Both the position numbers and the translations under genes were made by a program. Positions 17,946-26,588 of a stretch of DNA of 64,000 nucleotides are shown here, piece after piece (positions within the stretch are counted from its first letter, which is position 1; each line of letters begins with the position of its first letter). Source of the stretch: Roseomonas xinghualingensis (GTDB lineage Bacteria; Pseudomonadota; Alphaproteobacteria; Acetobacterales; Acetobacteraceae); contig NZ_JAOXLP010000016.1 of NCBI RefSeq assembly GCF_025791835.1, positions 1 through 64,000 on the forward strand, given 5' to 3'. The notes below the pieces were generated by a model. The model searched no databases. It was not told where the DNA came from and saw only the letters and a list, made by a program, of their open reading frames with translations.

Positions 17946-20168
17946 TTGAACGACTTCCGCGCCGAGCTGCTAGCGGCCTTCGCGGCCGAGCACCGCGAGC
18001 ACCTGGCCGCCATCCGTGCCGCCCTCTCCGCCGAGGACGAGGATGGCGCCGTCACGCTTGAGCCGGCGGCGCTGCGGGAGGTGTTCCGCCGCGTCCATTC
18101 GCTGAAGGGCGCCGCCCGTGCGGTGGACCTGCCGGCACTGGAGGCGGTGGCGCACCGGCTGGAGACGTTGCTGGCCCGCGAGGGCGATGCGGCCGGCGGC
18201 GGCGCGGCGCGGCTGGCGCCATCATTGCTGGCGCTGCTGCATCAGGGGCTGGATGCGATCGAGGCCCAGGCCGCCGCCATGGCCGGAGGCACCCCGCCCC
18301 CTCCTGTGGAGGCAGTGCTGGCTGCGCTGGATGCCGGGCCGGGTGGCACTTCAGCCCTGCCCCTTCCCCCATCCCAGGATCAATCCGCGGGTCCGCCACC
18401 GGCTCCTGGGGAGGCGAAGCCCGCCCCCGAATCCCTCTTGCCCGCCGAGGGCTATCTGCGCGTGGAGGCGAGCCGCGTCGAGCGGCTTTCCGCCACCATG
18501 CTCAGCCTTAAATCCCTGATCCAGCGGCAGGATTCCACCGGCGCCGGGCTGCGCGAGGTGGAGGGGGAGCTACGTGCCCTGCGCCGGGGCTGGGAAGGGC
18601 TTCGCACGGCCTTGCCTGTCGATCCCGCCCTCGCTCCCCGCCTGCGCGGCTTCGAGGCCGCATTGGGAGAGGTGCTGCGCCACGTCTCTGCCCTCTCCCG
18701 CCATGGCCGTGCCATCGAGGACGCCATGGACCGAGCTGCCCGCGCCCTGCGGGAAGAGGTGGAGGCCATCGCCCTGGTCCCGGCGGGCACCGTGCTCGGT
18801 TCCCTGGCCGCCGCCGCGCGGGGAATGGCGCGCGAGGCCGGTCGCGAGGTGACGGTGCGAACCGAAGGAATGGAGGTCCAGGCAGAGCGGCGCGTTCTGC
18901 AGGCCCTGAAGGACCCGGTGCTGCACCTGTTGCGCAATGCCCTCGGCCATGGCGCGCCGCGCGACGGCCGGCGGGCCGAGATCGGGCTGCGGGTGGCGGC
19001 GACCGGGGGCGGGCTCACCATCACCGTCTGGGACAATGGTCCAGGGCCGGATCTCGCGGCCATCGAGGCCACGGCCACCCGCCGGGCGCTGCTGCCCGCC
19101 CGCGCGCCGGATACGGCCCCTCCCCCGGCCGACACGCTGCTCGGCCTCGTCTTCGAGCCGGGCTTCTCCACAGCCAGCGAGGTGGACAGCCTCTCCGGGC
19201 GCGGCATGGGGCTTTCGGTGGTGGCGGAGGCCGCCATGGCACTGCATGGCGGCGCCGCCATGCGCCCTCGGCCGGAAGGGGGAACCGAGGTGGTGATCGC
19301 CCTGCCTCCCTCCACCGGGCGCCAGACCCTGCTGCTGCTGGAGGCGGGGGGGCAGGTGCTCGGCCTCCCCGGCTCGGGCGGGCTCGTTGCCGTTGGCCCG
19401 CTGCTGCGGCTGACCCCCGCGATGCTCACCACCGCCGAGGGGCGGGTCGTGGCGCGGTTATCCCTGGGCGAGGCGGAGGCGCTGGTGCCGGTGGTGGCCC
19501 TCGCCGCCGTGCTCGGCTGGCCGGAAGGGCCACCCACGGAAGGCCCCGTCCAGGCCATCCTGCTCACCCGGGGCGGAACGCGGCTGGCGCTCACCGTCTC
19601 CGCCCTGCGGGATGCCCGCAGCCTGGTGGTGACGGAAGTGGATGCTCCGGGGGTGGACAGCGCCCTTGTCTCCGGCGCCGCCCTGCTGGAGGGCGAGGCG
19701 GTAGCGCTCGTGCTGCGCCCCGAGGGGCTGTTGCACCGCGGGCTGCGCGAAGCCAACCGCCCTGGCGCCCGGGTGGCCGGCCCGGCGCCGGGCCGCCGCC
19801 AGCGCCATGTGCTGGTGGTAGACGATTCCATCACCACCCGGACCCTGGAACGCAGCATCCTGGAGGCTGGCGGCTATCGCGTGACCCTCGCCGTGGATGG
19901 GGTGGATGCGCTCAACTCTTTGCGTGAACCCGGTGCGGTCATTGACCTCATCCTTGCAGACGTCGAAATGCCGCGCATGGACGGGTTCGGTTTGCTCGAG
20001 GCGGTCCGGGCCGACCCCGCCCTTGCCGGGTTGCCTGTGATCCTGATGACATCACGTGACAGCCCAGGCGACGTGCAGCGTGGCATGGAGCTGGGCGCGA
20101 CCGCCTATCTGACCAAGCAGGGCTTCGACCAGCAGGCCCTCCTGGCTGCCATCGGCCAGTTGATCTGA
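17946..20168 (+). CDS. cheA: CheA-type histidine kinase with C-terminal receiver
   Basis: A 740-residue hybrid CheA. Hpt domain 1-105 with phospho-site H51 in RRVHSLKGAAR. A long Pro-rich linker takes the place of a P2 domain. A dimerisation helix pair lies near 175-290. The ATPase has N-box LLRNALGHG near 325, DNGPGPD and SGRGMGLSVV. A CheW-like domain begins near 456. A receiver begins at about 620, with acceptor D672 in ILADVEMPRMDG. The layout equals WspE and R. centenum CheA3. The receiver may serve as internal phosphate sink or relay. Start TTG 17946, 18 bp after the MCP gene. Confidence 0.92.
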   Translation: MNDFRAELLAAFAAEHREHLAAIRAALSAEDEDGAVTLEPAALREVFRRVHSLKGAARAVDLPALEAVAHRLETLLAREGDAAGGGAARLAPSLLALLHQGLDAIEAQAAAMAGGTPPPPVEAVLAALDAGPGGTSALPLPPSQDQSAGPPPAPGEAKPAPESLLPAEGYLRVEASRVERLSATMLSLKSLIQRQDSTGAGLREVEGELRALRRGWEGLRTALPVDPALAPRLRGFEAALGEVLRHVSALSRHGRAIEDAMDRAARALREEVEAIALVPAGTVLGSLAAAARGMAREAGREVTVRTEGMEVQAERRVLQALKDPVLHLLRNALGHGAPRDGRRAEIGLRVAATGGGLTITVWDNGPGPDLAAIEATATRRALLPARAPDTAPPPADTLLGLVFEPGFSTASEVDSLSGRGMGLSVVAEAAMALHGGAAMRPRPEGGTEVVIALPPSTGRQTLLLLEAGGQVLGLPGSGGLVAVGPLLRLTPAMLTTAEGRVVARLSLGEAEALVPVVALAAVLGWPEGPPTEGPVQAILLTRGGTRLALTVSALRDARSLVVTEVDAPGVDSALVSGAALLEGEAVALVLRPEGLLHRGLREANRPGARVAGPAPGRRQRHVLVVDDSITTRTLERSILEAGGYRVTLAVDGVDALNSLREPGAVIDLILADVEMPRMDGFGLLEAVRADPALAGLPVILMTSRDSPGDVQRGMELGATAYLTKQGFDQQALLAAIGQLI

Positions 20169-20178
20169 GCATCCGCCT

Positions 20179-21234
20179 TTGAACGATCCCGTACGCGTCA
20201 TGATCGTGGAGGACAGCGCCGTTGTACGGCAGTTGCTGGCCCATATCGTCTCGCGCGATCCGAGGCTGGAGCTGGCGGCGGCCCTTCCCTCCGCCGAGGA
20301 GGCGCTGGCCGAACTGGACCGGGTGCAGCCCGACGTCATTTCCATGGATATCCGCCTGCCGGGCCTGGATGGGCTGGAGGCAACACGCCGGATCATGGCG
20401 GAACGCCCCACCCCGATCGTCGTGATCGCCGATGCCGTCGAGGAGCAGGGGCTCCGGATTTCGATGAACGCGCTCCGGGCCGGGGCGCTCACGGTGGTGG
20501 AGAAGCCGCTCGGCCCGACACGGGAGGGCTGGGAAAGGGTGGCGGATTCGATCTGCACCCAGCTCTACATCATGAGCCAGGTGCCGGTGATCCGGCGCCG
20601 CCCGCCGCGTCCTCCTCCCGCCCCCACCCCGCGGGTGGCGGACGTCATGCTTCCACCTGGCCGGCCGTCACTGGTGGGTATCGCCGCCTCGACCGGCGGG
20701 CCACCGGCCCTGGCCCGGGTGCTGGGTGGCCTTCCTGCCAATTTCCCTGTCCCCATCCTGCTCGTGCAGCACATGGGCGCGCCCTTCCTGGAAGGATTCG
20801 CAAGCTGGCTGGACGGGCTGGTGCCGCCCCGCGTGCAGCTGGCCGAGAACCTGGCGGTGCCCCGTGCAGGCCATGTCTATGTCGCCCCGGGCGACCGGCA
20901 TCTGGGCATCACGGCTACCGGGGTGATGCAGGTAAGCGAGGCGCCGCCCGTTGGCGGCCAGCGCCCGGCGGCGGATGTGTTGTTCCAGTCCATGGCCAGC
21001 ACTCTTGGCAGGCGGGGGCTGGGCATCCTGCTGACCGGCATGGGCGAGGATGGCGCGCGGGGTCTTGCCGCCCTGCGGAACGCCGGCGGACTGACGCTCG
21101 CCGAGGACGAGACGAGCGCGGTTGTTTATGGCATGCCGGCAGCGGCCATGCGGCTGGGCGGGGTTTCGGCCTCACTGCCGCTTGATCTGATTGGGCCGCG
21201 TCTACTCAAAGCCGTGGGAACCGACCGAGAGTGA
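20179..21234 (+). CDS. cheB: CheB protein-glutamate methylesterase
   Basis: A 351-residue response regulator that removes methyl groups from the chemoreceptor. Receiver 1-115 with D12, acceptor D57 in ISMDIRLPG and Lys in VEKPLG. The esterase domain starts near 163 with catalytic S171 in GIAASTGGP, H198 in VQHMG and D291 in GMGEDGARG, so the enzyme looks intact. Start TTG 20179, 10 bp after cheA. Its stop overlaps the next gene (GTGA), which makes it part of the same coupled operon. Confidence 0.95.
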   Translation: MNDPVRVMIVEDSAVVRQLLAHIVSRDPRLELAAALPSAEEALAELDRVQPDVISMDIRLPGLDGLEATRRIMAERPTPIVVIADAVEEQGLRISMNALRAGALTVVEKPLGPTREGWERVADSICTQLYIMSQVPVIRRRPPRPPPAPTPRVADVMLPPGRPSLVGIAASTGGPPALARVLGGLPANFPVPILLVQHMGAPFLEGFASWLDGLVPPRVQLAENLAVPRAGHVYVAPGDRHLGITATGVMQVSEAPPVGGQRPAADVLFQSMASTLGRRGLGILLTGMGEDGARGLAALRNAGGLTLAEDETSAVVYGMPAAAMRLGGVSASLPLDLIGPRLLKAVGTDRE

Positions 21235-22988
21235 ACGCCGAAACGGCATTGCGGGCAGACCGCGCGGGCGAGGCCCCGCACATCCTGCTCGTCGAGGATT
21301 CCGAGACCCAGGCACTCCAGCTCCGCCGGATGCTGGAGGGCGAAGGCTTCACCGTTTCCCGCGCCGCGACCGCCGAGGCGGCGTTGGAAGGGCTGAACGG
21401 CCCCCTGCCCGCCCTGGTCATCGCCGATTACCACCTGCCCGGCATGAACGGGGACGAGCTGGTCCGCCGCATCCGCCTGAATGTCCGCGCCCGCGCCCTG
21501 CCCGTGCTGATGCTGACCGATGCGGAAGGCAGCGCCCATGGCGGCGATCTGGAGCGCCAGGGTCTGGAGAGCGGCGCCGATGCCTATGCGCCGAAATCGG
21601 CCGGGCGCGAGTTGATCCTGTTGCGCCTGCGCGCGCTGCTCCGCCGCAATGTCGGCGAAGCAGCGGCCATGCCCGATGCACCCGGCACCGCCTTCCGCCG
21701 TGCCCGGCTGCTGCTGGTGGATGACAGCCCGACGCACCGGCTCTGGCTCTCCTCCCTGCTGACCGGCGACGGCGACAGCGTGGAGGCGGTGAGCAGCGCC
21801 GAGGCCGAAGCCGCCGCCTCCCGCTCCGGCGATCCCTGGGATGGGGTGCTGGTGAATCTCGCCGGGCTGGGCCCCGAGGGGCTGGAGCTCTGCCGCAGCC
21901 TGGATGCCATCCGCGCCCAGGGACCTGTTGGTGGCTTCCGCATCGTGGCGCTGGAGGGGGCGCGCGCCGCCCCCGCCGCGGCTTTCGAGGCCGGGGCCGA
22001 TGACGTGCTGCCCGCCGAGGCCGGGGCGGAGGCCATCCGCCTGCGCGTGCGCGCCCTGGTCCGCCGCAACCTGCTGCGGGAGGAGAACCGCCGCATCGAG
22101 GATGCGATGCGCGAGCAGCTGCGCGAGGTGGAGCGTGCCCGGGCCGAGGCGGCTTCCGCCGAGGCGCGCGCCGCCCTGACCGGCGCGCTGGAACGCGCGA
22201 ATTCCGAGTTGGAAACCGCCAACAGGGCGCTGCGCGACACGCAGGGAAAGCTGGTGCAGGCGGCGAAGATGGCCTCGCTGGGCGAGCTGGTGGCCGGCAT
22301 CGCGCATGAGATCAACAACCCGCTCGCCTTCATCCTGGCACATCAGGGCACCGTCTCGCGTCTGCTGGCCCAGGTGGCGCCGCGCGTCGCGCAGGACCCC
22401 GAGGCGAAGCGCGCGGTGGAGAAGGCGACGGTGCGGGCAGAGGCCATGACCCTCGGCCTGCGCCGCATCCAGGATCTGGTGCAGAACCTGCGGAAATTCT
22501 CCCGGCTGGATGAGGCCGGCACGCAGGAAGTGGACGTGCCGGAGGCGATCAGCACCGTCCTTGTGCTGCTGACGCACAAGCTGTCTGGCCGTATCGTGGT
22601 GGACAGGGACTTCACGGCACCGCGCATCCTGCGCTGCTCGCCGGCCCTGCTGAACCAGGTGGTGATGAACATCATCGGCAATGCCGCGGATGCAATTGCG
22701 GAAACCGGCCGCATCCGCGTGGCAACCCGCACTGAAGACGGGAACTACGTGATCGAAATCTGCGACACTGGCCCGGGTGTGCCCGAGGCGATCCGCGCCC
22801 GCATCTTCGAGCCCTTCTTCACAACCAAGCCCGTCGGCTCCGGCACCGGCCTTGGCCTGTCGATTGCCTATGCCGTGGTGGAGTCGCATCGCGGCAGCAT
22901 CGTCGTGGACGACGCCGTTGGCGGCGGCGCCCGCTTCACCATCCGCGTGCCCCTGGAGAGCCACGTCCCGACGGAGGACGCGGTATGA
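21231..22988 (+). CDS. REC-REC histidine kinase (CheS3-like output kinase)
   Basis: A 585-residue soluble kinase. REC1 (17-140) is complete: acceptor D66 in VIADYHLP, T96 and K122. REC2 (158-280) is degenerate: N209 stands where the acceptor Asp should be (GVLVNLAG), and the conserved Thr/Ser and Lys are missing. A coiled coil at about 282-345 leads to the kinase core with H359 in GIAHEINNP, an N-box IGNAADAIAE, CDTGPG and GTGLGLS. The phosphorylation state of REC1, presumably set by CheA, would tune kinase activity. The two-receiver N-terminus recalls CheS3 of R. centenum. Start GTG 21231 overlaps cheB; its stop overlaps the next gene. Confidence 0.88.
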   Translation: MNAETALRADRAGEAPHILLVEDSETQALQLRRMLEGEGFTVSRAATAEAALEGLNGPLPALVIADYHLPGMNGDELVRRIRLNVRARALPVLMLTDAEGSAHGGDLERQGLESGADAYAPKSAGRELILLRLRALLRRNVGEAAAMPDAPGTAFRRARLLLVDDSPTHRLWLSSLLTGDGDSVEAVSSAEAEAAASRSGDPWDGVLVNLAGLGPEGLELCRSLDAIRAQGPVGGFRIVALEGARAAPAAAFEAGADDVLPAEAGAEAIRLRVRALVRRNLLREENRRIEDAMREQLREVERARAEAASAEARAALTGALERANSELETANRALRDTQGKLVQAAKMASLGELVAGIAHEINNPLAFILAHQGTVSRLLAQVAPRVAQDPEAKRAVEKATVRAEAMTLGLRRIQDLVQNLRKFSRLDEAGTQEVDVPEAISTVLVLLTHKLSGRIVVDRDFTAPRILRCSPALLNQVVMNIIGNAADAIAETGRIRVATRTEDGNYVIEICDTGPGVPEAIRARIFEPFFTTKPVGSGTGLGLSIAYAVVESHRGSIVVDDAVGGGARFTIRVPLESHVPTEDAV

Positions 22989-24868
22989 GCGGCGGCAAAG
23001 AGCAGGGCGAGGAACGCGCGATCCTGCTCCTCGTCGATGACGAGGCGGAGATCCTGACGGCGCTGACCGACCTGCTGGAGGATGAGTTCAAGCTCGTCTC
23101 CACCACCCGGCCAGAGCACGCGTTGCAAATGCTGGCGGATGGGCTGCGGCCTTCCGTGATCCTCTCCGACCAGCGCATGCCCGGCCTGACCGGTGACGCC
23201 TTCCTCGAGCGCGCCCGCGCCTATTCAGATGCCGAAGCACTGCTGCTGACCGGCTATGCCGAACTCGAGGCGGTGGTGGGGGCGGTGAACCGCGGCCGCA
23301 TCGCCGGCTATGCCGCCAAGCCATGGGAGCCAACCGGGCTGCTGGCCATGGTGACCGCCGCGCGCGACCGCTACCGGCTGCGCCAGGCCCTGGCGACCGA
23401 ACGCGCCCTGCTGCGCGGCCTGTTGGACCATCTGCCCGACCAGCTTTCCTTCAAGGACCGTGAGGGCCGCTTCCTGCGGCTGAACGAGGCGAAGGCTGTC
23501 GCGCTGGGTACGACGGTGGAGGCCTGCCTCGGGCGGAAGGAAACCGAGTTCCTTTCACCGGATGAGGCCGAGCGGCTGACGAAGGCGGAACGCGCGGTTG
23601 CGGACGGCCCGGTTTCGGAGGTGATCGAGCAGCAATACGGCGAGGATGCCTCGGCACGCTGGCTGCAGGTCAGCCGTATTCCCCTCGGAGAGGGCGTGCT
23701 GGTGACCATCGCGCGCGATGTCACCCAGGCGCGGCAGATGGAGCAGCGGCTGCGCCAGGCTGACAAGATGCAGGCGCTGGGCACCATGGCCGGCGGCATC
23801 GCGCATGACTTCAACAACCTGCTCACCGCCATCCTGGGCAGCCTTCACCTTGCCAAGCGGCGGGTCCGGGACACGCCGGACCTTCAGCGGCTGCTGCGCA
23901 ACGCCACCATGGCGGCGGAGCGTGGATCGGCGCTCACGCGGCGCCTGCTCTCCTTCTCACGCCAGAACGACCTAGCGCTGCGCACCGTCTCCGTGAACCG
24001 CCTGATCATCGGCATGAGCGATCTGCTGGCCCGGACGCTGGGCGGCACGGTGGAAATGCGGCGGCGCCTTGCCGCCGATCCGGACACCGCTCTGGTGGAT
24101 CCGGACCAGCTGGAACTCGCCCTCCTCAACCTCTGCATCAATGCGCGGGACGCCATGCCGGGTGGCGGGGCTATCACCCTGGCAACCCAGGCGGTCTCCA
24201 TGGAGGCCGAGGAGGTGCCGGAACTGCCTGCCGGGTCCTATGTGTGCGTCTCGGTCTCCGATTCCGGCACAGGAATGACGCCCGAGGTGCTGGCGCGGGT
24301 CTTCGAGCCCTTCTTCACCACCAAGGATGTCGGCAAGGGCACCGGGCTCGGCCTCTCCATGGTCTATGGGCTGGTGCGGCAATCCGGCGGTGGCGTGACG
24401 ATCGACAGCACGCCGGGCCAGGGCACGCGCGTCACCCTCTATCTGCCGAGCGGCGGGGTTGAGCCGTCCAGGGAACGCGAGAACGAGTATGACGCGCCCG
24501 CTGCCCAGCGCCCGGTGCGCGTGCTGGTGGTGGATGACGACGCGACCGTGCGCGAGGTGACCGCCGGCTTCCTCTCGGATCTTGGCCATGAGACGGTGGA
24601 GGCCGCCGATGGTCCCGCCGCGCTCCAGGTGCTGGAGAAAGACCCTTCCGTGCGGCTGATGGTGGCGGATTTCGCCATGCCGCGCATGACAGGGGCCGAG
24701 TTGTCCGAGCGCGCGCGGGCGCTACGGCCGGACCTGCCGATCCTGCTCGTTACCGGCTATGCCGAGTTGACGACGCTGGCGGCGGATATTCCCGTCCTGC
24801 ACAAGCCCTATCGCCAGACGGATCTGGCGGAACAGGTGGCCGCGCTGCTGGGCGTGACGGCGGAATAG
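22985..24868 (+). CDS. REC-PAS-histidine kinase-REC hybrid
   Basis: A 627-residue soluble hybrid kinase. The N-terminal receiver has D62 in VILSDQRMPG and a KPW motif near 112, typical of RpfG/HupR-like receivers. A PAS domain spans about 140-255. The kinase core has H274 in GGIAHDFNNLL (HisKA of the NtrB-like DFNN class), INARDAMP, SDSGTGM and GTGLGLSM. A C-terminal receiver has acceptor D562 in MVADFAMPRM. ATG 22985 overlaps the upstream kinase stop (ATGA). It is the last gene of the chemosensory operon. With no downstream regulator gene adjacent, its final partner must lie elsewhere. Confidence 0.9.
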   Translation: MSGGKEQGEERAILLLVDDEAEILTALTDLLEDEFKLVSTTRPEHALQMLADGLRPSVILSDQRMPGLTGDAFLERARAYSDAEALLLTGYAELEAVVGAVNRGRIAGYAAKPWEPTGLLAMVTAARDRYRLRQALATERALLRGLLDHLPDQLSFKDREGRFLRLNEAKAVALGTTVEACLGRKETEFLSPDEAERLTKAERAVADGPVSEVIEQQYGEDASARWLQVSRIPLGEGVLVTIARDVTQARQMEQRLRQADKMQALGTMAGGIAHDFNNLLTAILGSLHLAKRRVRDTPDLQRLLRNATMAAERGSALTRRLLSFSRQNDLALRTVSVNRLIIGMSDLLARTLGGTVEMRRRLAADPDTALVDPDQLELALLNLCINARDAMPGGGAITLATQAVSMEAEEVPELPAGSYVCVSVSDSGTGMTPEVLARVFEPFFTTKDVGKGTGLGLSMVYGLVRQSGGGVTIDSTPGQGTRVTLYLPSGGVEPSRERENEYDAPAAQRPVRVLVVDDDATVREVTAGFLSDLGHETVEAADGPAALQVLEKDPSVRLMVADFAMPRMTGAELSERARALRPDLPILLVTGYAELTTLAADIPVLHKPYRQTDLAEQVAALLGVTAE

Positions 24869-24874
24869 CGGCGC

Positions 24875-25096
24875 TCAGAGGCCCGGCAGGCGATCCTGCG
24901 CCGCCTGGCTGGTCACGGCGGCGCCGGCCAACGCGGCGATCTCCCGCAGGGCAGCGAGGGTGAGCGGCACCTGCGTCATCGCGCCATCCGAGCCATGCAG
25001 ATGCAGCGCAACCCCGGCCGGCCCTTCGAGAAGGGCGGCGGAGTGGATGGGGCGCAGCGCCCGGGCAGGGGCGGCGGGAAGCGTGGGGGTGCCCAT
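24875..25096 (-). CDS. Small hypothetical protein
   Basis: A possible 73-residue protein, convergent with the chemosensory operon and 6 bp from its end. It reads as compact, Ala/Leu-rich and without low-complexity runs (ALLEGPAGVALHLHG near the middle). A GAGG ribosome site stands 9-10 bases before ATG. I recognise no family. A shadow frame in GC-rich DNA remains possible. Confidence 0.42.
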   Translation of the reverse strand: MGTPTLPAAPARALRPIHSAALLEGPAGVALHLHGSDGAMTQVPLTLAALREIAALAGAAVTSQAAQDRLPGL

Positions 25097-25445
25097 CGGG
25101 GGTGACCTCTTCTTGAGGAGATACCGGTTCTTCCGGCCCGTTCAGGATTCCGGCGGCAGGATGAACGAAGAATGAAGCCCGGATGGTTTCCGGGCCATCA
25201 GCACGCGACTCGCTGAAGGCGATGCGGTTCCCGCCGGGCCGGTCGCCCGCAGCATCCAGGTGCTCTCCAAGCGCCCCTGGGAGCATTCTTGAGCCCGTGG
25301 GCGGGTGAAATCCAGGCATGGAGACAGCGTAACATTTGCGCCGCTCCCGAAAGCGCGATCTCGTCTAGGCAGCAGCCTTTCGGAAGGTTAATGGCGAAGG
25401 GGAGCGCCCGCGCCCGACGGGCTGCCAAAGGGAGCCAAACATCCG
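25097..25445. other. Intergenic region upstream of the TRAP operon
   Basis: A 349-bp stretch without a convincing gene. It holds the leader of the small minus-strand gene, a GCCCGGA/TCCGGGC hairpin (25177-25195), and the promoter of the TRAP operon, whose AAGGGAG ribosome site precedes ATG 25446. I could not identify -35/-10 boxes or a sigma-54 site. Confidence 0.5.
25177..25195. repeat. Perfect 7-bp inverted repeat (hairpin)
   Basis: GCCCGGA-TGGTT-TCCGGGC. It lies between the small minus-strand gene and the TRAP operon. It could be a leader hairpin or a remnant terminator; there is no T-run. Confidence 0.4.
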
Positions 25446-26561
25446 ATGAACCGTCGCCGTTTCGTCGCAGGCGGGCCGCTGGTTGCTGCCGCCGCAACCA
25501 CGCTTGCCGCCCCTGCCCTGGCCCTGGCCAGCCCGGAACTGCGCTGGCGCTGCGCCTCCTCCTTTCCCAAGAGCCTCGATACCATCTACGGCGCGGGCGA
25601 GATCGTGGCGAAGCGCGTTGCGGCGCTGACCGGGGGCAAGTTCCAGATCCGCATGTTCGCGGCTGGTGAGATCGTGCCGGCCTTCGGCACGGTGGACGCG
25701 GTGCAGCAGGGCAACATCGAATGCGCCCACACGGCCTCCTACTACTTCGTCGGCAAGGATCCCACCTTCGCCTTCGACGGCACCGTGCCCTTCGGCATGA
25801 ACTTCCGCCAGTTGAACGCCTGGTTGAATGCCGGCGGCGGCCATGAGGTGCTGCGCGAGTTCTTCGAGGGCTACAACATCGTCTCCCTCCAGGCCGGCAA
25901 CACGGGTGCCCAGATGGGCGGCTGGTTCCGCAAGGAGATCAAGACGGTTCAGGACCTGAACGGCCTGAAGTTCCGCATCGGCGGCTTCGCCGGCAACGTG
26001 GTCCAAAAGCTGGGCGCCGTGCCGCAACAGATCGCAGGCGGCGACATCTACGCCTCGCTGGAGCGCGGCACGATCGACGCCGCCGAGTGGATCGGCCCCT
26101 ATGACGACGAGAAGCTCGGCTTCAACCGCGTCGCGCCCTACTACTATTATCCCGGCTGGTGGGAAGGCGGACTGAATCTGTCCCTCCACATCAACAAGGC
26201 GAAGTTCGACGAACTGCCGCAGCTCTACAAGGATGCGCTGCAAAGCGCCTGCCGCGAGGCGACGATCGAGACGATCGCCAAATACGACGCGCAGAACCCG
26301 GCCGCGCTGCGCCGCCTGATCGCCGCCGGCACGCAGCTCCGGGCCTTCCCGCGCGAGGTGATGCAGGCCTGCTACCGCGCGACTTTCGAACTCTATGACG
26401 AGACCGCTGCGGCCAACCCGCGCTTCAAGAAGGTATACGACCACTTCAAGGCCTTCCGCGACACCCAGCTCCAATGGTTCCGGGTGGCGGAGAATTCCTA
26501 TGACAGCTTCGTCTACCTGATGCAGGCGCAGGAACAGCAGACGGCGCAGCAACGGCGCTGA
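25446..26561 (+). CDS. TRAP transporter substrate-binding protein (DctP family, TakP-like)
   Basis: A 371-residue periplasmic binding protein. The N-terminus MNRRRFVAGGP with a following hydrophobic stretch to ALALA looks like a twin-arginine signal. The mature protein has the DctP fold: SFPKSLDTIYGAGEIVAKRV, GEIVPAFGTVDAVQQGNIEC, a GLKFRIGGFAGNV motif and EWIGPYDD. The last motif, the tryptophan and the conserved Arg match the TakP/2-oxoacid-binding group. Substrate is therefore probably a 2-oxo or 2-hydroxy acid, not certain. The two permease genes follow within 27 and 43 bp, a complete TRAP operon. A 2-hydroxyacid dehydrogenase is encoded 3 kb away. Confidence 0.9.
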   Translation: MNRRRFVAGGPLVAAAATTLAAPALALASPELRWRCASSFPKSLDTIYGAGEIVAKRVAALTGGKFQIRMFAAGEIVPAFGTVDAVQQGNIECAHTASYYFVGKDPTFAFDGTVPFGMNFRQLNAWLNAGGGHEVLREFFEGYNIVSLQAGNTGAQMGGWFRKEIKTVQDLNGLKFRIGGFAGNVVQKLGAVPQQIAGGDIYASLERGTIDAAEWIGPYDDEKLGFNRVAPYYYYPGWWEGGLNLSLHINKAKFDELPQLYKDALQSACREATIETIAKYDAQNPAALRRLIAAGTQLRAFPREVMQACYRATFELYDETAAANPRFKKVYDHFKAFRDTQLQWFRVAENSYDSFVYLMQAQEQQTAQQRR

Positions 26562-26588
26562 GAGCGGCCCGGAGGATTTTGAACGACG

